Shown here: one piece after another, positions 1 through 9,420 of the stretch
How positions within the stretch are numbered: the stretch's first letter is position 1
How the letters are laid out: every line of letters starts with the position of its first letter
NCBI GenBank assembly: GCA_044240195.1
Contig: JBIHZX010000003.1
Span: 1-64,000 of the forward strand
From: UBA4592 sp044240195
GTDB taxonomy: Bacteria; Actinomycetota; Actinomycetes; S36-B12
Reading direction: 5' to 3'
Length of the DNA: 64,000 nucleotides
The notes under the pieces: generated by a model
What the model was told of the DNA's origin: nothing
Databases searched by the model: none
Seen by the model: only the letters and a program-made list of their open reading frames with translations
Program-made: the position numbers and the translations under genes

Positions 1-1927
1 CGCCTAACTGCACAATCACACCCACGAGTTCTCCGGCTGAACTCTCCGCGTCAATCACTGCCATAACGTCTTCGAATGTCAACGGTTCAAAATACAGTCG
101 GTCGGAGGTGTCATAGTCCGTGGAAACCGTCTCAGGGTTGCAGTTGATCATGATGGTTTCAAATCCGGCTTCACTTAACGTCATTGCTGCGTGAACACAT
201 GAATAATCAAACTCGATGCCTTGACCAATGCGGTTGGGCCCAGAACCGAGGATGATTATTTTGCGACGCTCGGATGGCACAACCTCAGTTTCACTATCGT
301 AGGACGAATAGTGATACGGGGTCTTCGCGGAGAACTCAGCAGCGCAGGTGTCAACCGTTTTGAAAACAGGAAAGATTCCTAATTGTTTACGTATCTCCCG
401 AATGCGTGTCTCTCCTACACCACGCAGGCCCGCAATTTGTAGATCACTGAATCCGAGGGACTTAGCTTCACAAAGCAGGGGGGCAAGTAGATCACTGCTC
501 TCACGGATCTGATCTGCCATTTCGTTGATGCGTTGTATTTGATCAAGGAACCATGGATCGATATTGGTAGCCTCGTGTATCTGCGAATTGGTGGCGCCAA
601 GCCACAGGGCCCGTTGGGCAAGCGTCAGTCTTCCATCGTGTGGCCGTTTCATATCTTCGATTAATTCAGGTATCTCGGCAGCATCTCGTGGCTCATTCCA
701 CGAAAAAATTGCTGACTTTTGTTCAGTCGAGCGCAACGCCTTTTGCAGTGCCTCAGGAAAACTTCGGCCAATGGCCATGGCTTCGCCGACACTTTTCATA
801 GTGGTTGTCAAAGTGGTGTCCGCACCGGGAAATTTTTCAAACGCAAAGCGGGGAACTTTAACAACAATGTAATCAAGTGTTGGCTCAAAGGATGCGGGTG
901 TCTCAGCCGTTATGTCGTTTTGAATTTCGTCAAGGGAATAACCAATTGCCAGTCGGGCCGCAATTTTTGCAATGGGGAACCCGGTTGCCTTCGAAGCCAG
1001 CGCAGAAGACCTTGATACACGTGGGTTCATCTCGATGACAATCAAACGACCGTCGTCAGGGTTAATTGCAAACTGAATATTACAGCCCCCCGTCTCCACC
1101 CCAACTGCCCGAATAATGTCAATTCCAACGTCTCTCAACTTCTGGAACTCACGGTCAGTCAGGGTCAAAGCCGGGGCCACCGTGATCGAGTCTCCCGTGT
1201 GAACTCCCATGGGATCTACGTTTTCAATTGAACAAACCACCACCACGTTGTCATTTTTGTCGCGCATCAGTTCAAGTTCATACTCTTTCCACCCAATGAT
1301 GGATTCTTCCAACAAGACTTCGGAGGTTGGACTCGCCTCGAGTCCAAGTCCAGCAATCCGAACAAGGTCGTCCTCGTTGTAAGCAATTCCCGAACCAGCA
1401 CCTCCCATGGTGAACGAAGGGCGAACCACCACCGGGTAGCCAAGTTCAATCACGCCGGCAAGTGCGTCAGCCATGGTGTGACAAATATGCGAGCGCGCAC
1501 TCTCGGCACCGATTTCTTGAACAATTCTACGAAACTTCTCTCGGTTTTCCCCCCTCTCGATTGCCTCAATATCGGCGCCGATGAGTTCGACGTTGTACTT
1601 TTTCAGAATCCCAGCTTTATCCAATTGGATTGCAGCGTTGAGTGCCGTTTGCCCACCCAGCGTGGGTAGCAATGCATCGGGGCGCTCTTTAGCAATCACT
1701 AATTCCAAATACTGCGTTGTGATTGGTTCAATGTAAGTGGCGTCCGCGAACTCTGGGTCGGTCATGATGGTTGCGGGATTCGAGTTGACCAAGATCACGC
1801 GAATCCCCTCTTCCCGCAACACCCGACACGCCTGTGTACCCGAGTAATCAAATTCACAGGCTTGCCCAATCACGATTGGGCCGGATCCAATCACCATGAC
1901 TGACTTAATATCGTCGCGCTTAGGCAT
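1..1927 (-). CDS. carB: Carbamoyl-phosphate synthase large subunit, N-terminal 642 codons (cut by window edge)
   Basis: Makes carbamoyl phosphate from bicarbonate, ammonia (passed from CarA) and two ATP, feeding pyrimidine and arginine synthesis. Reading starts at ATG 1927 with MPKRDDIKSVMVIGSGPIVI, the nucleotide-binding opening of CarB, and stays open to base 1, where the reading ends at the GVIVQLG motif near residue 640. About 60 percent of a usual ~1070-residue protein is therefore present: the first ATP-grasp half, the oligomerisation region and the entry to the second half. The allosteric domain lies outside the window. The start overlaps the end of carA by 8 bases, so the two subunits are probably co-translated. 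It is the last visible gene of the pyr block. Confidence 0.97.
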   Translation of the reverse strand, partial: MPKRDDIKSVMVIGSGPIVIGQACEFDYSGTQACRVLREEGIRVILVNSNPATIMTDPEFADATYIEPITTQYLELVIAKERPDALLPTLGGQTALNAAIQLDKAGILKKYNVELIGADIEAIERGENREKFRRIVQEIGAESARSHICHTMADALAGVIELGYPVVVRPSFTMGGAGSGIAYNEDDLVRIAGLGLEASPTSEVLLEESIIGWKEYELELMRDKNDNVVVVCSIENVDPMGVHTGDSITVAPALTLTDREFQKLRDVGIDIIRAVGVETGGCNIQFAINPDDGRLIVIEMNPRVSRSSALASKATGFPIAKIAARLAIGYSLDEIQNDITAETPASFEPTLDYIVVKVPRFAFEKFPGADTTLTTTMKSVGEAMAIGRSFPEALQKALRSTEQKSAIFSWNEPRDAAEIPELIEDMKRPHDGRLTLAQRALWLGATNSQIHEATNIDPWFLDQIQRINEMADQIRESSDLLAPLLCEAKSLGFSDLQIAGLRGVGETRIREIRKQLGIFPVFKTVDTCAAEFSAKTPYHYSSYDSETEVVPSERRKIIILGSGPNRIGQGIEFDYSCVHAAMTLSEAGFETIMINCNPETVSTDYDTSDRLYFEPLTFEDVMAVIDAESSAGELVGVIVQLG

Positions 1928-3041
1928 GTGAACCCATCTTTTCTAGAAAACGGTCGAAGAGATAGTCGGAATCATGTGGGCCTGCTGCTGCCTCGGGATG
2001 GTACTGGACACTGAATGCATTCTGACCGAGTAATTCGATCCCTTCAACGACATTGTCGTTCAGGCAAATATGGGTAATTCGGGCGCGACCATACGCAGTG
2101 TCGAACTCCAATGTTTCGGGTGCGCGAACTGCAAATCCGTGGTTGTGCGCCGTGATCTCCACTTTTCCCGTGGTGAGATCCTTGACAGGTTGATTGATTC
2201 CCCGATGACCATATTGCATCTTGTAAGTCTCTAGTCCAAGTGCCCGACCGAGAATTTGATTCCCGAAGCAAATCCCGAATAACGGCATTTTGGCTCCAAG
2301 GGCCTGCTGCACTATCGCAATTGCGCCAACCGCCGTCGCCGGATCTCCCGGTCCATTTGAAAGAAAAATTCCATCCGGTTTCAAGGACAGAATTTCTTCC
2401 CATGTCGTGTTCGCGTTAACTACATGAACCTCGATACCTCGTTGTGACATCCGCTGGGGCGTCATGGACTTGATTCCCAAGTCGAGTGCAACGCAGGTGG
2501 CCCGCTTCTCACCCTGGGCTTTAACCACGTAATTTTCCGAAGTCGTGACTTGATCCGTAAAACTGGCACCCAGCATGATCGGAGAACCTTTAACAGCGGC
2601 AATCAACTCCGCGAGGTTCTCGCCCGTGGAAGGTGAGAAAATACCCATACGCATTGCACCGCGGTCACGCAAATGGCGAGTCAATGCCCGGGTGTCAACG
2701 CCCTGTATTCCCACGATTCCATTGGCCTCAAGTTCGTCTGCGAGAGTGCCACTTGACCGCCAATTGGAAACCACACGGGATAGCTCCCGGACGACAAAAC
2801 CGGATGGCCACATTCGGCAGGATTCACCGTCTTCTGAGTTGACCCCCGTATTCCCTATATGAGGTGCGGTCATAACGACGATTTGGCCGCAGTAAGACGG
2901 ATCCGTGAGCGTTTCTTGGTAGCCGGTCATACCGGTTGAAAAGACCGCTTCGCCAAAAGCATTACCACTTGCTCCGAATCCTTTGCCGACTAATGAGAAT
3001 CCATCTTCGAGGACCAGGACTGACGGATGTGAACTTTTCAT
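1920..3041 (-). CDS. carA: Carbamoyl-phosphate synthase small (glutaminase) subunit
   Basis: Class I glutamine amidotransferase subunit that releases ammonia from glutamine for CarB. The protein is 373 residues, normal for the family. The nucleophile motif GICFGNQ and the catalytic His/Glu motif FSVQYHPEA are both present, after an N-terminal CarA-specific domain (FSTGMTGYQE). A GTG three codons upstream (3050) is possible, but ATG 3041 is preferred because it forms an ATGA overlap with the stop of the upstream small membrane protein gene. Confidence 0.97.
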   Translation of the reverse strand: MKSSHPSVLVLEDGFSLVGKGFGASGNAFGEAVFSTGMTGYQETLTDPSYCGQIVVMTAPHIGNTGVNSEDGESCRMWPSGFVVRELSRVVSNWRSSGTLADELEANGIVGIQGVDTRALTRHLRDRGAMRMGIFSPSTGENLAELIAAVKGSPIMLGASFTDQVTTSENYVVKAQGEKRATCVALDLGIKSMTPQRMSQRGIEVHVVNANTTWEEILSLKPDGIFLSNGPGDPATAVGAIAIVQQALGAKMPLFGICFGNQILGRALGLETYKMQYGHRGINQPVKDLTTGKVEITAHNHGFAVRAPETLEFDTAYGRARITHICLNDNVVEGIELLGQNAFSVQYHPEAAAGPHDSDYLFDRFLEKMGSHA

Positions 3042-3574
3042 TCTGCGCACAACTCGCTCTCAAGTAAACCAATCAATTGCTGATGACCCTGCGCGGTGTC
3101 TGCCCGCACTCCGGTTGCGATTTGGTGATTGCCCAAATTCCAAACAAAAATTACGACGCTGTCTTTGGCGCGCACAGTCCCTGCGACCCCTGACCCCAGT
3201 GTCACCTCGACCAAGCTGGTCCTCGGGATGTAGACATCTGAGGCACCACTGCGTTCAAACAGGATGCCATGAGAATCCCAACTCACCCGTGCCCGAGAAC
3301 GCGTTCCCAGATCATGGATCAGTACTTTTGATAACCATTGACCGTGCACAGAGGATCCCAAAAAGAGTGCTTCAATTTCCTCGCCCGGCATAAATCCTTG
3401 TGGTGCCAGAATCATTGGAGCAGGCAAATCGAATAAACCAAATCGATCGCCCCTGCGCATCTTGCGCCAGCTGCGCCGCATGAGCAGCAATACGCCCAAG
3501 ATTATTAACAACATGACAGCGACCAAGGCAAGCCGTAATGGCCACTGGGTCACTTCCATCGAGGACTCATTCAT
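3038..3574 (-). CDS. Small membrane-anchored protein between pyrC and carA (PH-like domain suspected)
   Basis: A protein of about 178 residues if it starts at ATG 3574. There is one hydrophobic segment near the N-terminus (LALVAVMLLIILGVLLLM), then a basic stretch and a beta-rich soluble domain ending in a helix. Actinobacteria commonly carry a gene of this size and shape at this spot between pyrC and carA (Rv1382-type in mycobacteria), with a proposed PH-like fold; its function is not known to me. It overlaps pyrC by 8 bases and carA by 4, which suggests a role tied to pyrimidine enzymes, perhaps at the membrane (inference). An earlier in-frame ATG at 3619 would overlap pyrC by 53 bases and is less likely; ATG 3559 is an alternative. 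Confidence 0.8.
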   Translation of the reverse strand: MNESSMEVTQWPLRLALVAVMLLIILGVLLLMRRSWRKMRRGDRFGLFDLPAPMILAPQGFMPGEEIEALFLGSSVHGQWLSKVLIHDLGTRSRARVSWDSHGILFERSGASDVYIPRTSLVEVTLGSGVAGTVRAKDSVVIFVWNLGNHQIATGVRADTAQGHQQLIGLLESELCAE

Positions 3575-4862
3575 TGAGCTCACCGTCCCTGACTTGATGG
3601 ACTCCGTTGAAAAAGACATCGGTCACGGTCACCGGGAGTGTCATTCCGGCAAAAGGCGTATTGCCCGAGAGCGATGCAAGTTGGGTAGAAACGACCTCGC
3701 GTGTTCTTTGTGGATCGATCAGCACAATGTGTGCTGGTTCACCAACGGCAAGTGGGCGTCCGTGATTCACCGCGCGACCGATTTTTGCAGGTGCAATCGA
3801 CATACGCTCACTCAAAGTACGCCAACTCCAATCAGGTGTCTCTGCCATCGCTGCTACGACCACGCCAAGAGCTGTCTCAAGGCCCAACATGCCAAAAGCG
3901 GCTCTATCCCACTCGCAATCCTTGGATTCATGTGGATGGGGCGCGTGATCCGTTGCCACAATGTCAAGCGTGCCGTCAGCTAGTGCTTCGCGCAAGGCCA
4001 AAGTATCCGCACGTGAACGAAGCGGTGGATTGACCTTATAGACCGGATCAAAACTTGATACCAAATCCTCCGTGAGTAACAAGTGGTGCGGGGTGACTTC
4101 TGCAGTGACCCTGACCCCCATTTCCTTTGCCCACCGAATAATTGCGACGCTTCCCGATGTTGACACATGGCATACGTGTAGTCGTGAATCAACATGTGAG
4201 GCAAGGAGTACGTCACGGGCAATAATTGCTTCTTCAGCCACAGCAGGCCAACCTGTTAATCCCAATATTCCCGAAAGTTCCCCTTCATTCATTTGGGCGC
4301 CTTGAGTTAAAGCAGGATCCTGCGCATGTTGAGCGATGACTCCGTCAAATGTTTTGACATATTCCAAGGCACGTCGCATGAGCACTGAATCGGATACACA
4401 ATTTCCATCGTCACTAAAAACAGTTACTTTTGCCGCAGATGCAGCCATAGCTCCCAACTCTGCCAATGCTTCACCACGCAAGCCCACGCTGACCGCACCG
4501 ATGGGAAACACGTCGACAAGACCAGTTTCCCGACCAATTCTCCACACTTGTTCCACGACTCCGGCTGTATCGGCAACGGGGGTCGTGTTCGCCATAGCGA
4601 ATACTGCGGAGAAACCACCCAGTGTTGCTGCACGTGATCCCGATGCAATCGTCTCAGCATCCTCGCGTCCAGGTTCACGTAGATGCGTGTGTAGGTCAAC
4701 GAATGAAGGAAGGCTAATCAAATCATTTGCTGTGACCACCTGGTGATTACCGGGCTCCAAACCACTGCCAATTTCAGAAATCAAACCATTGGTGATTCGG
4801 ATATCACAGACTTGTTCACCGTATGGCCGAGAACCAACAATGAGATACGAATTAAGTGACAC
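3567..4862 (-). CDS. pyrC: Dihydroorotase
   Basis: Zinc amidohydrolase that interconverts carbamoyl-aspartate and dihydroorotate. Metal-binding motif DLHTHLREPG lies near residue 60, and the later signature ATDHAPH is present, so this is the class I type. The start is uncertain: GGAGG sits 8 bases before GTG 4862 but directly against ATG 4868, so GTG 4862 (431 residues) is preferred. A much longer reading back to 4982 would overlap pyrB by over 130 bases and is not supported. The gene overlaps pyrB upstream and the small membrane protein gene downstream. Confidence 0.95.
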   Translation of the reverse strand: MSLNSYLIVGSRPYGEQVCDIRITNGLISEIGSGLEPGNHQVVTANDLISLPSFVDLHTHLREPGREDAETIASGSRAATLGGFSAVFAMANTTPVADTAGVVEQVWRIGRETGLVDVFPIGAVSVGLRGEALAELGAMAASAAKVTVFSDDGNCVSDSVLMRRALEYVKTFDGVIAQHAQDPALTQGAQMNEGELSGILGLTGWPAVAEEAIIARDVLLASHVDSRLHVCHVSTSGSVAIIRWAKEMGVRVTAEVTPHHLLLTEDLVSSFDPVYKVNPPLRSRADTLALREALADGTLDIVATDHAPHPHESKDCEWDRAAFGMLGLETALGVVVAAMAETPDWSWRTLSERMSIAPAKIGRAVNHGRPLAVGEPAHIVLIDPQRTREVVSTQLASLSGNTPFAGMTLPVTVTDVFFNGVHQVRDGELNE

Positions 4863-5790
4863 TGACATCTCCTCCGATGAGTAAGTACATGATTGCCATG
4901 CGAACTTTGAGTCCGTTGGCAACCTGCTCGGTAATAACACTTCGCGCACCGTCTGCAACCTCGGCGGTGATTTCAACACCACGATTCATGGGTCCGGGGT
5001 GCATGACAATCGCGTGAGTAGGTAACGCTGCCGCGCGAGAGCGGTTGAGCCCGAATGACCGAGTGTATTCAAGTTCACTCGGGAAAAAAGTCCCGTTCAT
5101 GCGTTCCTGTTGCACGCGCAGCATCATGATCACATCCAGCTCGGGCAAGGCGGCATCGAGTGAATAACTCACGGTGCAGGGCCAATTTTCAATGCGGACA
5201 GGCAATAAGGTCGGTGGACCGATGACCACAACATTGGCACCCAGACTTGCCAAGAGAAAAATGTTTGAGCGGGCAACTCGTGAATGCAGTACATCGCCCA
5301 CAATGCCAACTGTTAATCCTTCGAAATCCACCGCATCCGGGCGCAGATGTGCTCGAATGGTCAGTGCATCTGCCAATGCTTGCGTCGGATGTTCGTGCTT
5401 TCCATCACCTGCATTGAGCACCCGTGAATCCAACCAGCCGGCATGCGCCAATCTGTGCGCTGCGCCGGGTGAGGGGTGCCGCACAACAATCATGTCCGCA
5501 CCCATCGCGTTCAAGGTGAGCGCCGTGTCTTTGAGACTCTCACCCTTTGAAAGGCTAGAACCCTTTGCCGACACTGTGACTACGTCGGCAGACAGCCTTT
5601 TTGCGGCACGTTCAAATGAAAGCCGAGTTCTTGTTGAGTCTTCATAAAAAAGATTTACAACAGTTCGACCTCGTAAAGTAGGAAGCAGCTTTATCCCACC
5701 GTTGGTTACTCGGTCAAGTTCGCGAGCGGTGTCAAGAATATGCAAAGTGTCGGCACGACTGAGATCCTGAACAGAGATCAGATGCTTCAT
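4852..5790 (-). CDS. pyrB: Aspartate carbamoyltransferase catalytic subunit
   Basis: Condenses carbamoyl phosphate with aspartate, the committed step of pyrimidine synthesis. The 312-residue protein has the carbamoyl-phosphate loop FYEDSTRTRLSFE near residue 50 and the HPTQAL motif of the family. No pyrI regulatory gene is nearby, so feedback regulation of the E. coli kind is not indicated. ATG 5790 overlaps the pyrR stop in an ATGA arrangement, so translation is probably coupled to pyrR and therefore to the PyrR RNA site upstream. Confidence 0.97.
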   Translation of the reverse strand: MKHLISVQDLSRADTLHILDTARELDRVTNGGIKLLPTLRGRTVVNLFYEDSTRTRLSFERAAKRLSADVVTVSAKGSSLSKGESLKDTALTLNAMGADMIVVRHPSPGAAHRLAHAGWLDSRVLNAGDGKHEHPTQALADALTIRAHLRPDAVDFEGLTVGIVGDVLHSRVARSNIFLLASLGANVVVIGPPTLLPVRIENWPCTVSYSLDAALPELDVIMMLRVQQERMNGTFFPSELEYTRSFGLNRSRAAALPTHAIVMHPGPMNRGVEITAEVADGARSVITEQVANGLKVRMAIMYLLIGGDVSVT

Positions 5791-6374
5791 GCCATGCCGT
5801 CGGCGGAGTGAATTACCACTTGATCGATCGAATCTATTTCACTCAGATGCACTGAAACGTTTTCGCTCAGTGAGGTCGGGAGGTTCTTACCGACATAGTC
5901 TGCCCGGATGGGTAATTCTCGATGGCCACGGTCAACCAAAACAGCCAATTGCACCACAGCCGGTCGACCATATTCATTAAGTGCATCAAGTGCCGCTCGA
6001 ATCGTGCGCCCAGAAAAGAGGACATCGTCGACCAAAATAACTATTTTTCCATCAATTCCTGAATCGGGTATCAACGTTTGCTCGAGTGTTTTTGAGGGAC
6101 GCATCCGAAGGTCATCACGGAAGAGGGTCACATCGATTGACCCAACCGGGACGGTGACTCCTTCGATTTCCCCGATATTGCTGGCTAAGCGCTGGGCCAG
6201 TGGCACACCTCGCGTAGGAATTCCCACAATTACCAGATTGGTGACGTCTTTGACGTTTTCCACCACCTGATGGGCGAGTCTGCGCAGTGCCCGGGAGATG
6301 TCATCGGGATCAGCGACTATTCGGCTGCCCGTTCGAGATGGCACCGGCGAATCTGTGTTGTGCGGCTTTGTCAT
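5787..6374 (-). CDS. pyrR: Bifunctional pyr operon regulator / uracil phosphoribosyltransferase
   Basis: UMP-responsive RNA-binding regulator with uracil phosphoribosyltransferase fold. The PRPP-binding motif VILVDDVLFSGRTIRAA is intact, and the 195-residue length is normal. It is the first gene of the pyr block. The bases before its ATG form a PyrR-type hairpin that contains the purine-rich ribosome binding sequence, which suggests that PyrR represses its own translation and, through ATGA coupling, pyrB and later genes. A mycobacterial PyrR is reported to act by translational repression in this way. Confidence 0.96.
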   Translation of the reverse strand: MTKPHNTDSPVPSRTGSRIVADPDDISRALRRLAHQVVENVKDVTNLVIVGIPTRGVPLAQRLASNIGEIEGVTVPVGSIDVTLFRDDLRMRPSKTLEQTLIPDSGIDGKIVILVDDVLFSGRTIRAALDALNEYGRPAVVQLAVLVDRGHRELPIRADYVGKNLPTSLSENVSVHLSEIDSIDQVVIHSADGMA

Positions 6375-6380
6375 GTGTTT

Positions 6381-6406
6381 GCCCTTCCCCGCCTCACTGG
6401 ACGGGC
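6381..6406 (-). promoter_or_regulatory. Putative PyrR-binding RNA hairpin overlapping the pyrR ribosome binding site
   Basis: Read on the minus strand, bases 6403-6390 form CGUC-CAGUGA-GGCG, a 4-bp stem closing a hexaloop. The core UCCAGUGAGGC matches the conserved UCCNGNGAGG-type PyrR binding loop of Bacillus and mycobacterial pyr leaders. A lower pairing GCC/GGC (6404-6406 with 6381-6383) encloses it, with the purine-rich GGGAAG as a bulge. The Shine-Dalgarno-like AAGGG (6382-6386) lies in the lower part, 7 bases before the pyrR ATG, so PyrR-UMP binding would hide it. There is no terminator-like T run between hairpin and gene, which favours translational control over attenuation. Confidence 0.75.
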
Positions 6407-6470
6407 ATTAAAGGTGGGTGAAACTGATGAAGTTGTATTTGGGTAAACCTACCGGATTGAGTTGATCGGG

Positions 6471-7901
6471 TTAAACACCGCCACCGTTTGCCGTGCCAAT
6501 TTTGTGGACCCGCATGCCATTGGTCGTCCCGGGAACACCGGGTGGCACACCAGCCACAATCACAACCCGCTGGCCAGCGGTAGCCCGACCAATGTCTAGT
6601 AGCGCCTTGTCGACCTGGGTCACCATGTCGTCGGTGTGGCGCACCTGGGGAACCAAAAAAGTTTCGACGCCCCATGTCAGCGACAATTGACTGCGGACTC
6701 TGGGGTTTGGAGTGAATGCGAGTAATGGGGTGTGGGCCCGCCACCGCGAAATCAACCGAGCCGATCTACCGGTTTCCGTAAAGGCAATGAGATACGAGGC
6801 ACTAGTTCCCACAGCTACGTCGACCGCGGCATGGGTAAGCGCTCGAGCGGTTGAACCCGTGGGCGAATCCATTAACGGTGGAAGTCGATCGAGGGCCTCT
6901 TCTTCCAAATGCTCAATAATTGTCGACATAGTTTCCACTACGTGTGCGGGGCGCACGCCCACGCTGGTTTCACCCGACAACATAAGTGCATCGGCTCCAT
7001 CAAGCACCGCATTCGCAACGTCACTCACCTCAGCTCGCGTTGGACGGTTTTCAGTCATCATCGAGTCCAGCATTTGTGTCGCCACAATGACCGGCTTTCC
7101 CGCCTCGCGGCACATCTGGATCGCTCTTTTTTGTACAAGCGGAACCATCTGAAGTGGAAGTTCTACCCCGAGATCTCCGCGCGCAACCATGACACCGTCA
7201 AATGCCGCAATGATGTCCTCTAGATTGTCAACCGCCTGGGGCTTTTCTACCTTTGCCAGGACGGGGACTCGAATACCCTCCTCTTCCATAATCGCATGGA
7301 CGTCATGGATGTCGGCGGAGGAACGTACGAAGGAAAGCGCGATCAAGTCGGCACCAAGGCGCAACCCCCAACGCAAATCCTCACGGTCTTTTTCTGAGAG
7401 TGCGGGAACACTTACCGCGACACCTGGCAGGTTGAACCCTTTATTATTGGAGACAATGCCACCATCAAGGACGAGCGTATGAACTCGAGGCCCCACAACT
7501 TTGGTGACTTGCAATTCAATTCGCCCATCATCGACAAGTACTCGATCGCCGGGACTTACATCGCCGGGAAGCCCGCTAAAAGTTGTGGAGACCATTTTTG
7601 CATCACCAGGACAATCCTCCGTGGTAACGATGAATTCGTCCCCGGCCACCAGTTCAACCGGTCCTGAAGCAAAACGCCCAAGTCTAATTTTCGGGCCCTG
7701 GAGGTCAACGAGAACAGCCACACTGCGCCCTGATGCATCGGATGCTGCTCGAACCCAGTGGTAGGCGGCTTCGTGATCTGCATAGTCACCGTGTGACAGA
7801 TTCAATCGGGCGACATCCATGCCAGCTTCGACCAGATCAAGAACGCCTTGTGCACTTGCTGTCGCAGGGCCAAGTGTTGCAACTATTTTGGCTCTTCTCA
7901 T
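6471..7901 (-). CDS. pyk: Pyruvate kinase
   Basis: Last step of glycolysis, phosphoenolpyruvate plus ADP to pyruvate plus ATP. The 476-residue protein opens with RRAKIVATLGPA and contains the active-site region MVARGDLGVELP and the metal/substrate motif KVEKPQAV. The N-terminal TIM barrel with B domain is followed by a C-terminal alpha/beta domain. It lies between gltD (37-base gap) and pyrR (96-base gap), all on one strand. AAGG lies 7 bases before ATG 7901. Confidence 0.97.
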   Translation of the reverse strand: MRRAKIVATLGPATASAQGVLDLVEAGMDVARLNLSHGDYADHEAAYHWVRAASDASGRSVAVLVDLQGPKIRLGRFASGPVELVAGDEFIVTTEDCPGDAKMVSTTFSGLPGDVSPGDRVLVDDGRIELQVTKVVGPRVHTLVLDGGIVSNNKGFNLPGVAVSVPALSEKDREDLRWGLRLGADLIALSFVRSSADIHDVHAIMEEEGIRVPVLAKVEKPQAVDNLEDIIAAFDGVMVARGDLGVELPLQMVPLVQKRAIQMCREAGKPVIVATQMLDSMMTENRPTRAEVSDVANAVLDGADALMLSGETSVGVRPAHVVETMSTIIEHLEEEALDRLPPLMDSPTGSTARALTHAAVDVAVGTSASYLIAFTETGRSARLISRWRAHTPLLAFTPNPRVRSQLSLTWGVETFLVPQVRHTDDMVTQVDKALLDIGRATAGQRVVIVAGVPPGVPGTTNGMRVHKIGTANGGGV

Positions 7902-7938
7902 ACCTGAACCTTACGGTAAACGCTTACACAAGCGGTTC

Positions 7939-9393
7939 TCATATGGTCAAAGGGCGGTCTAGGGCACTCACGGGACTTGGCAGGTTGGTTGAACCCATCA
8001 GATATTTGTCTACCGCAGCCGCAGCCGCGCGTCCCTCGGCAATTGCCCAGACGATTAAGGACTGACCTCGTCCTGCATCCCCTGCAACGAAGACTCCCTC
8101 GGAACCGGTTGCGAACTGAGAATCACGCTTGATATTGCCTCGCGCATCAAGTTCAAGACCCAGTTGTTCAACATAGGGTGCCGGCTCAGGACCGGTGAAT
8201 CCCATGGCAAGTAGAACAACATCAGCTTTCATGATCTTCTGTGTGCCAGCAACAGCGGCAAAGTTTCCATTAACGAACTCAACTTCGGCAAGTTCAATTC
8301 CCGACAGATTCTTGCCATCTTCAGTGAGGAATTTTTGAGTGGACATCGAGAACATTCGATCTCCACCTTCTTCGTGCGCGCTGCTCACCCGATAAATCGT
8401 TGGATACGTCGGCCAAGGTGCATTCTCACTACGCTCCAAGCCCGGATTCGGCATAATCTCGAGTTGGGTCACGCTTGCTGCTCCTTGGCGCAGCGATGTA
8501 CCCAAACAATCCGCACCTGTGTCACCACCACCAAGAATGACAACATGTTTGCCAGCAACGTCATAAGGTGAAGATTCCAGATCACCCTCCTGTACCCGAT
8601 TAGCCAACGGTAAAAATTCCATGGCTTGATAAATTCCTTCGAGGTCGCGACCAGGCACCTCAAGTTCACGAGGCACCGTTGCGCCAATGCAAACCACAAT
8701 TGCGTCGTAGCGGTGACGTAAATCTGAGCCGGTTAGGTCTACGCCAATCTCGATTCCGGGCCGAAATTTGACTCCCTCAGCCTCCAACTGTTCAAGGCGC
8801 TGATCAAGGTGATGCTTTTCCATCTTGAACTCAGGAATTCCATATCGAAGGAGTCCGCCGATCCGGTCCGCGCGCTCATAAACTGCGACCGTATGTCCCG
8901 CTCGCGCGAGTTGCTGCGCCGTGGCAAGTCCAGCCGGGCCAGATCCAATTACAGCGACTGTACGGCCCGAGAGACTTTCCGGCGGCGCAGGCTTGATCCA
9001 GCCCGACTGCCAGGCCCGATCAACGATTGAAACCTCAATTTGCTTGATGGCAACCGGATCTTCATTGATTCCCAAAACACATGCGGATTCACACGGTGCA
9101 GGACAAAGACGCCCCGTGAATTCAGGGAAGTTGTTTGTTGCATGTAAACGCTCAATAGCTTGACCCCAGTCACGGTCATAAATCAACTCATTCCACTCAG
9201 GGATCAAGTTGCCCAAGGGGCATCCGTTATGGCAAAACGGGATACCGCAATCCATGCAGCGCCCAGCTTGCGATTCAACATCTTTGGGCTCGAAATCTTC
9301 ATAGACTTCACGCCAGTCTCTAATCCTGATGTCAACCGGGCGGCGTTTAGGCAGTTCCCGATCAGTGGTCATAAACCCGCGCGGATCACCCAT
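7939..9393 (-). CDS. gltD: Glutamate synthase (NADPH) small subunit
   Basis: Carries electrons from NADPH to GltB for glutamate synthesis from 2-oxoglutarate and glutamine. The N-terminal iron-sulfur cysteines (CMDCGIPFCHNGCPLGN, with a further CPAPCESAC cluster) are followed by two nucleotide-binding folds (GSGPAGLATA for FAD; ILGGGDTGAD for NADPH). At 484 residues it is full length. AAGGAG precedes ATG 9393 at proper spacing, and the gene follows gltB after 27 bases, so the two subunits are made from one message. Confidence 0.97.
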   Translation of the reverse strand: MGDPRGFMTTDRELPKRRPVDIRIRDWREVYEDFEPKDVESQAGRCMDCGIPFCHNGCPLGNLIPEWNELIYDRDWGQAIERLHATNNFPEFTGRLCPAPCESACVLGINEDPVAIKQIEVSIVDRAWQSGWIKPAPPESLSGRTVAVIGSGPAGLATAQQLARAGHTVAVYERADRIGGLLRYGIPEFKMEKHHLDQRLEQLEAEGVKFRPGIEIGVDLTGSDLRHRYDAIVVCIGATVPRELEVPGRDLEGIYQAMEFLPLANRVQEGDLESSPYDVAGKHVVILGGGDTGADCLGTSLRQGAASVTQLEIMPNPGLERSENAPWPTYPTIYRVSSAHEEGGDRMFSMSTQKFLTEDGKNLSGIELAEVEFVNGNFAAVAGTQKIMKADVVLLAMGFTGPEPAPYVEQLGLELDARGNIKRDSQFATGSEGVFVAGDAGRGQSLIVWAIAEGRAAAAAVDKYLMGSTNLPSPVSALDRPLTI

Positions 9394-9420
9394 TGCGACT
9401 CCTTAACATAAATGACATAA

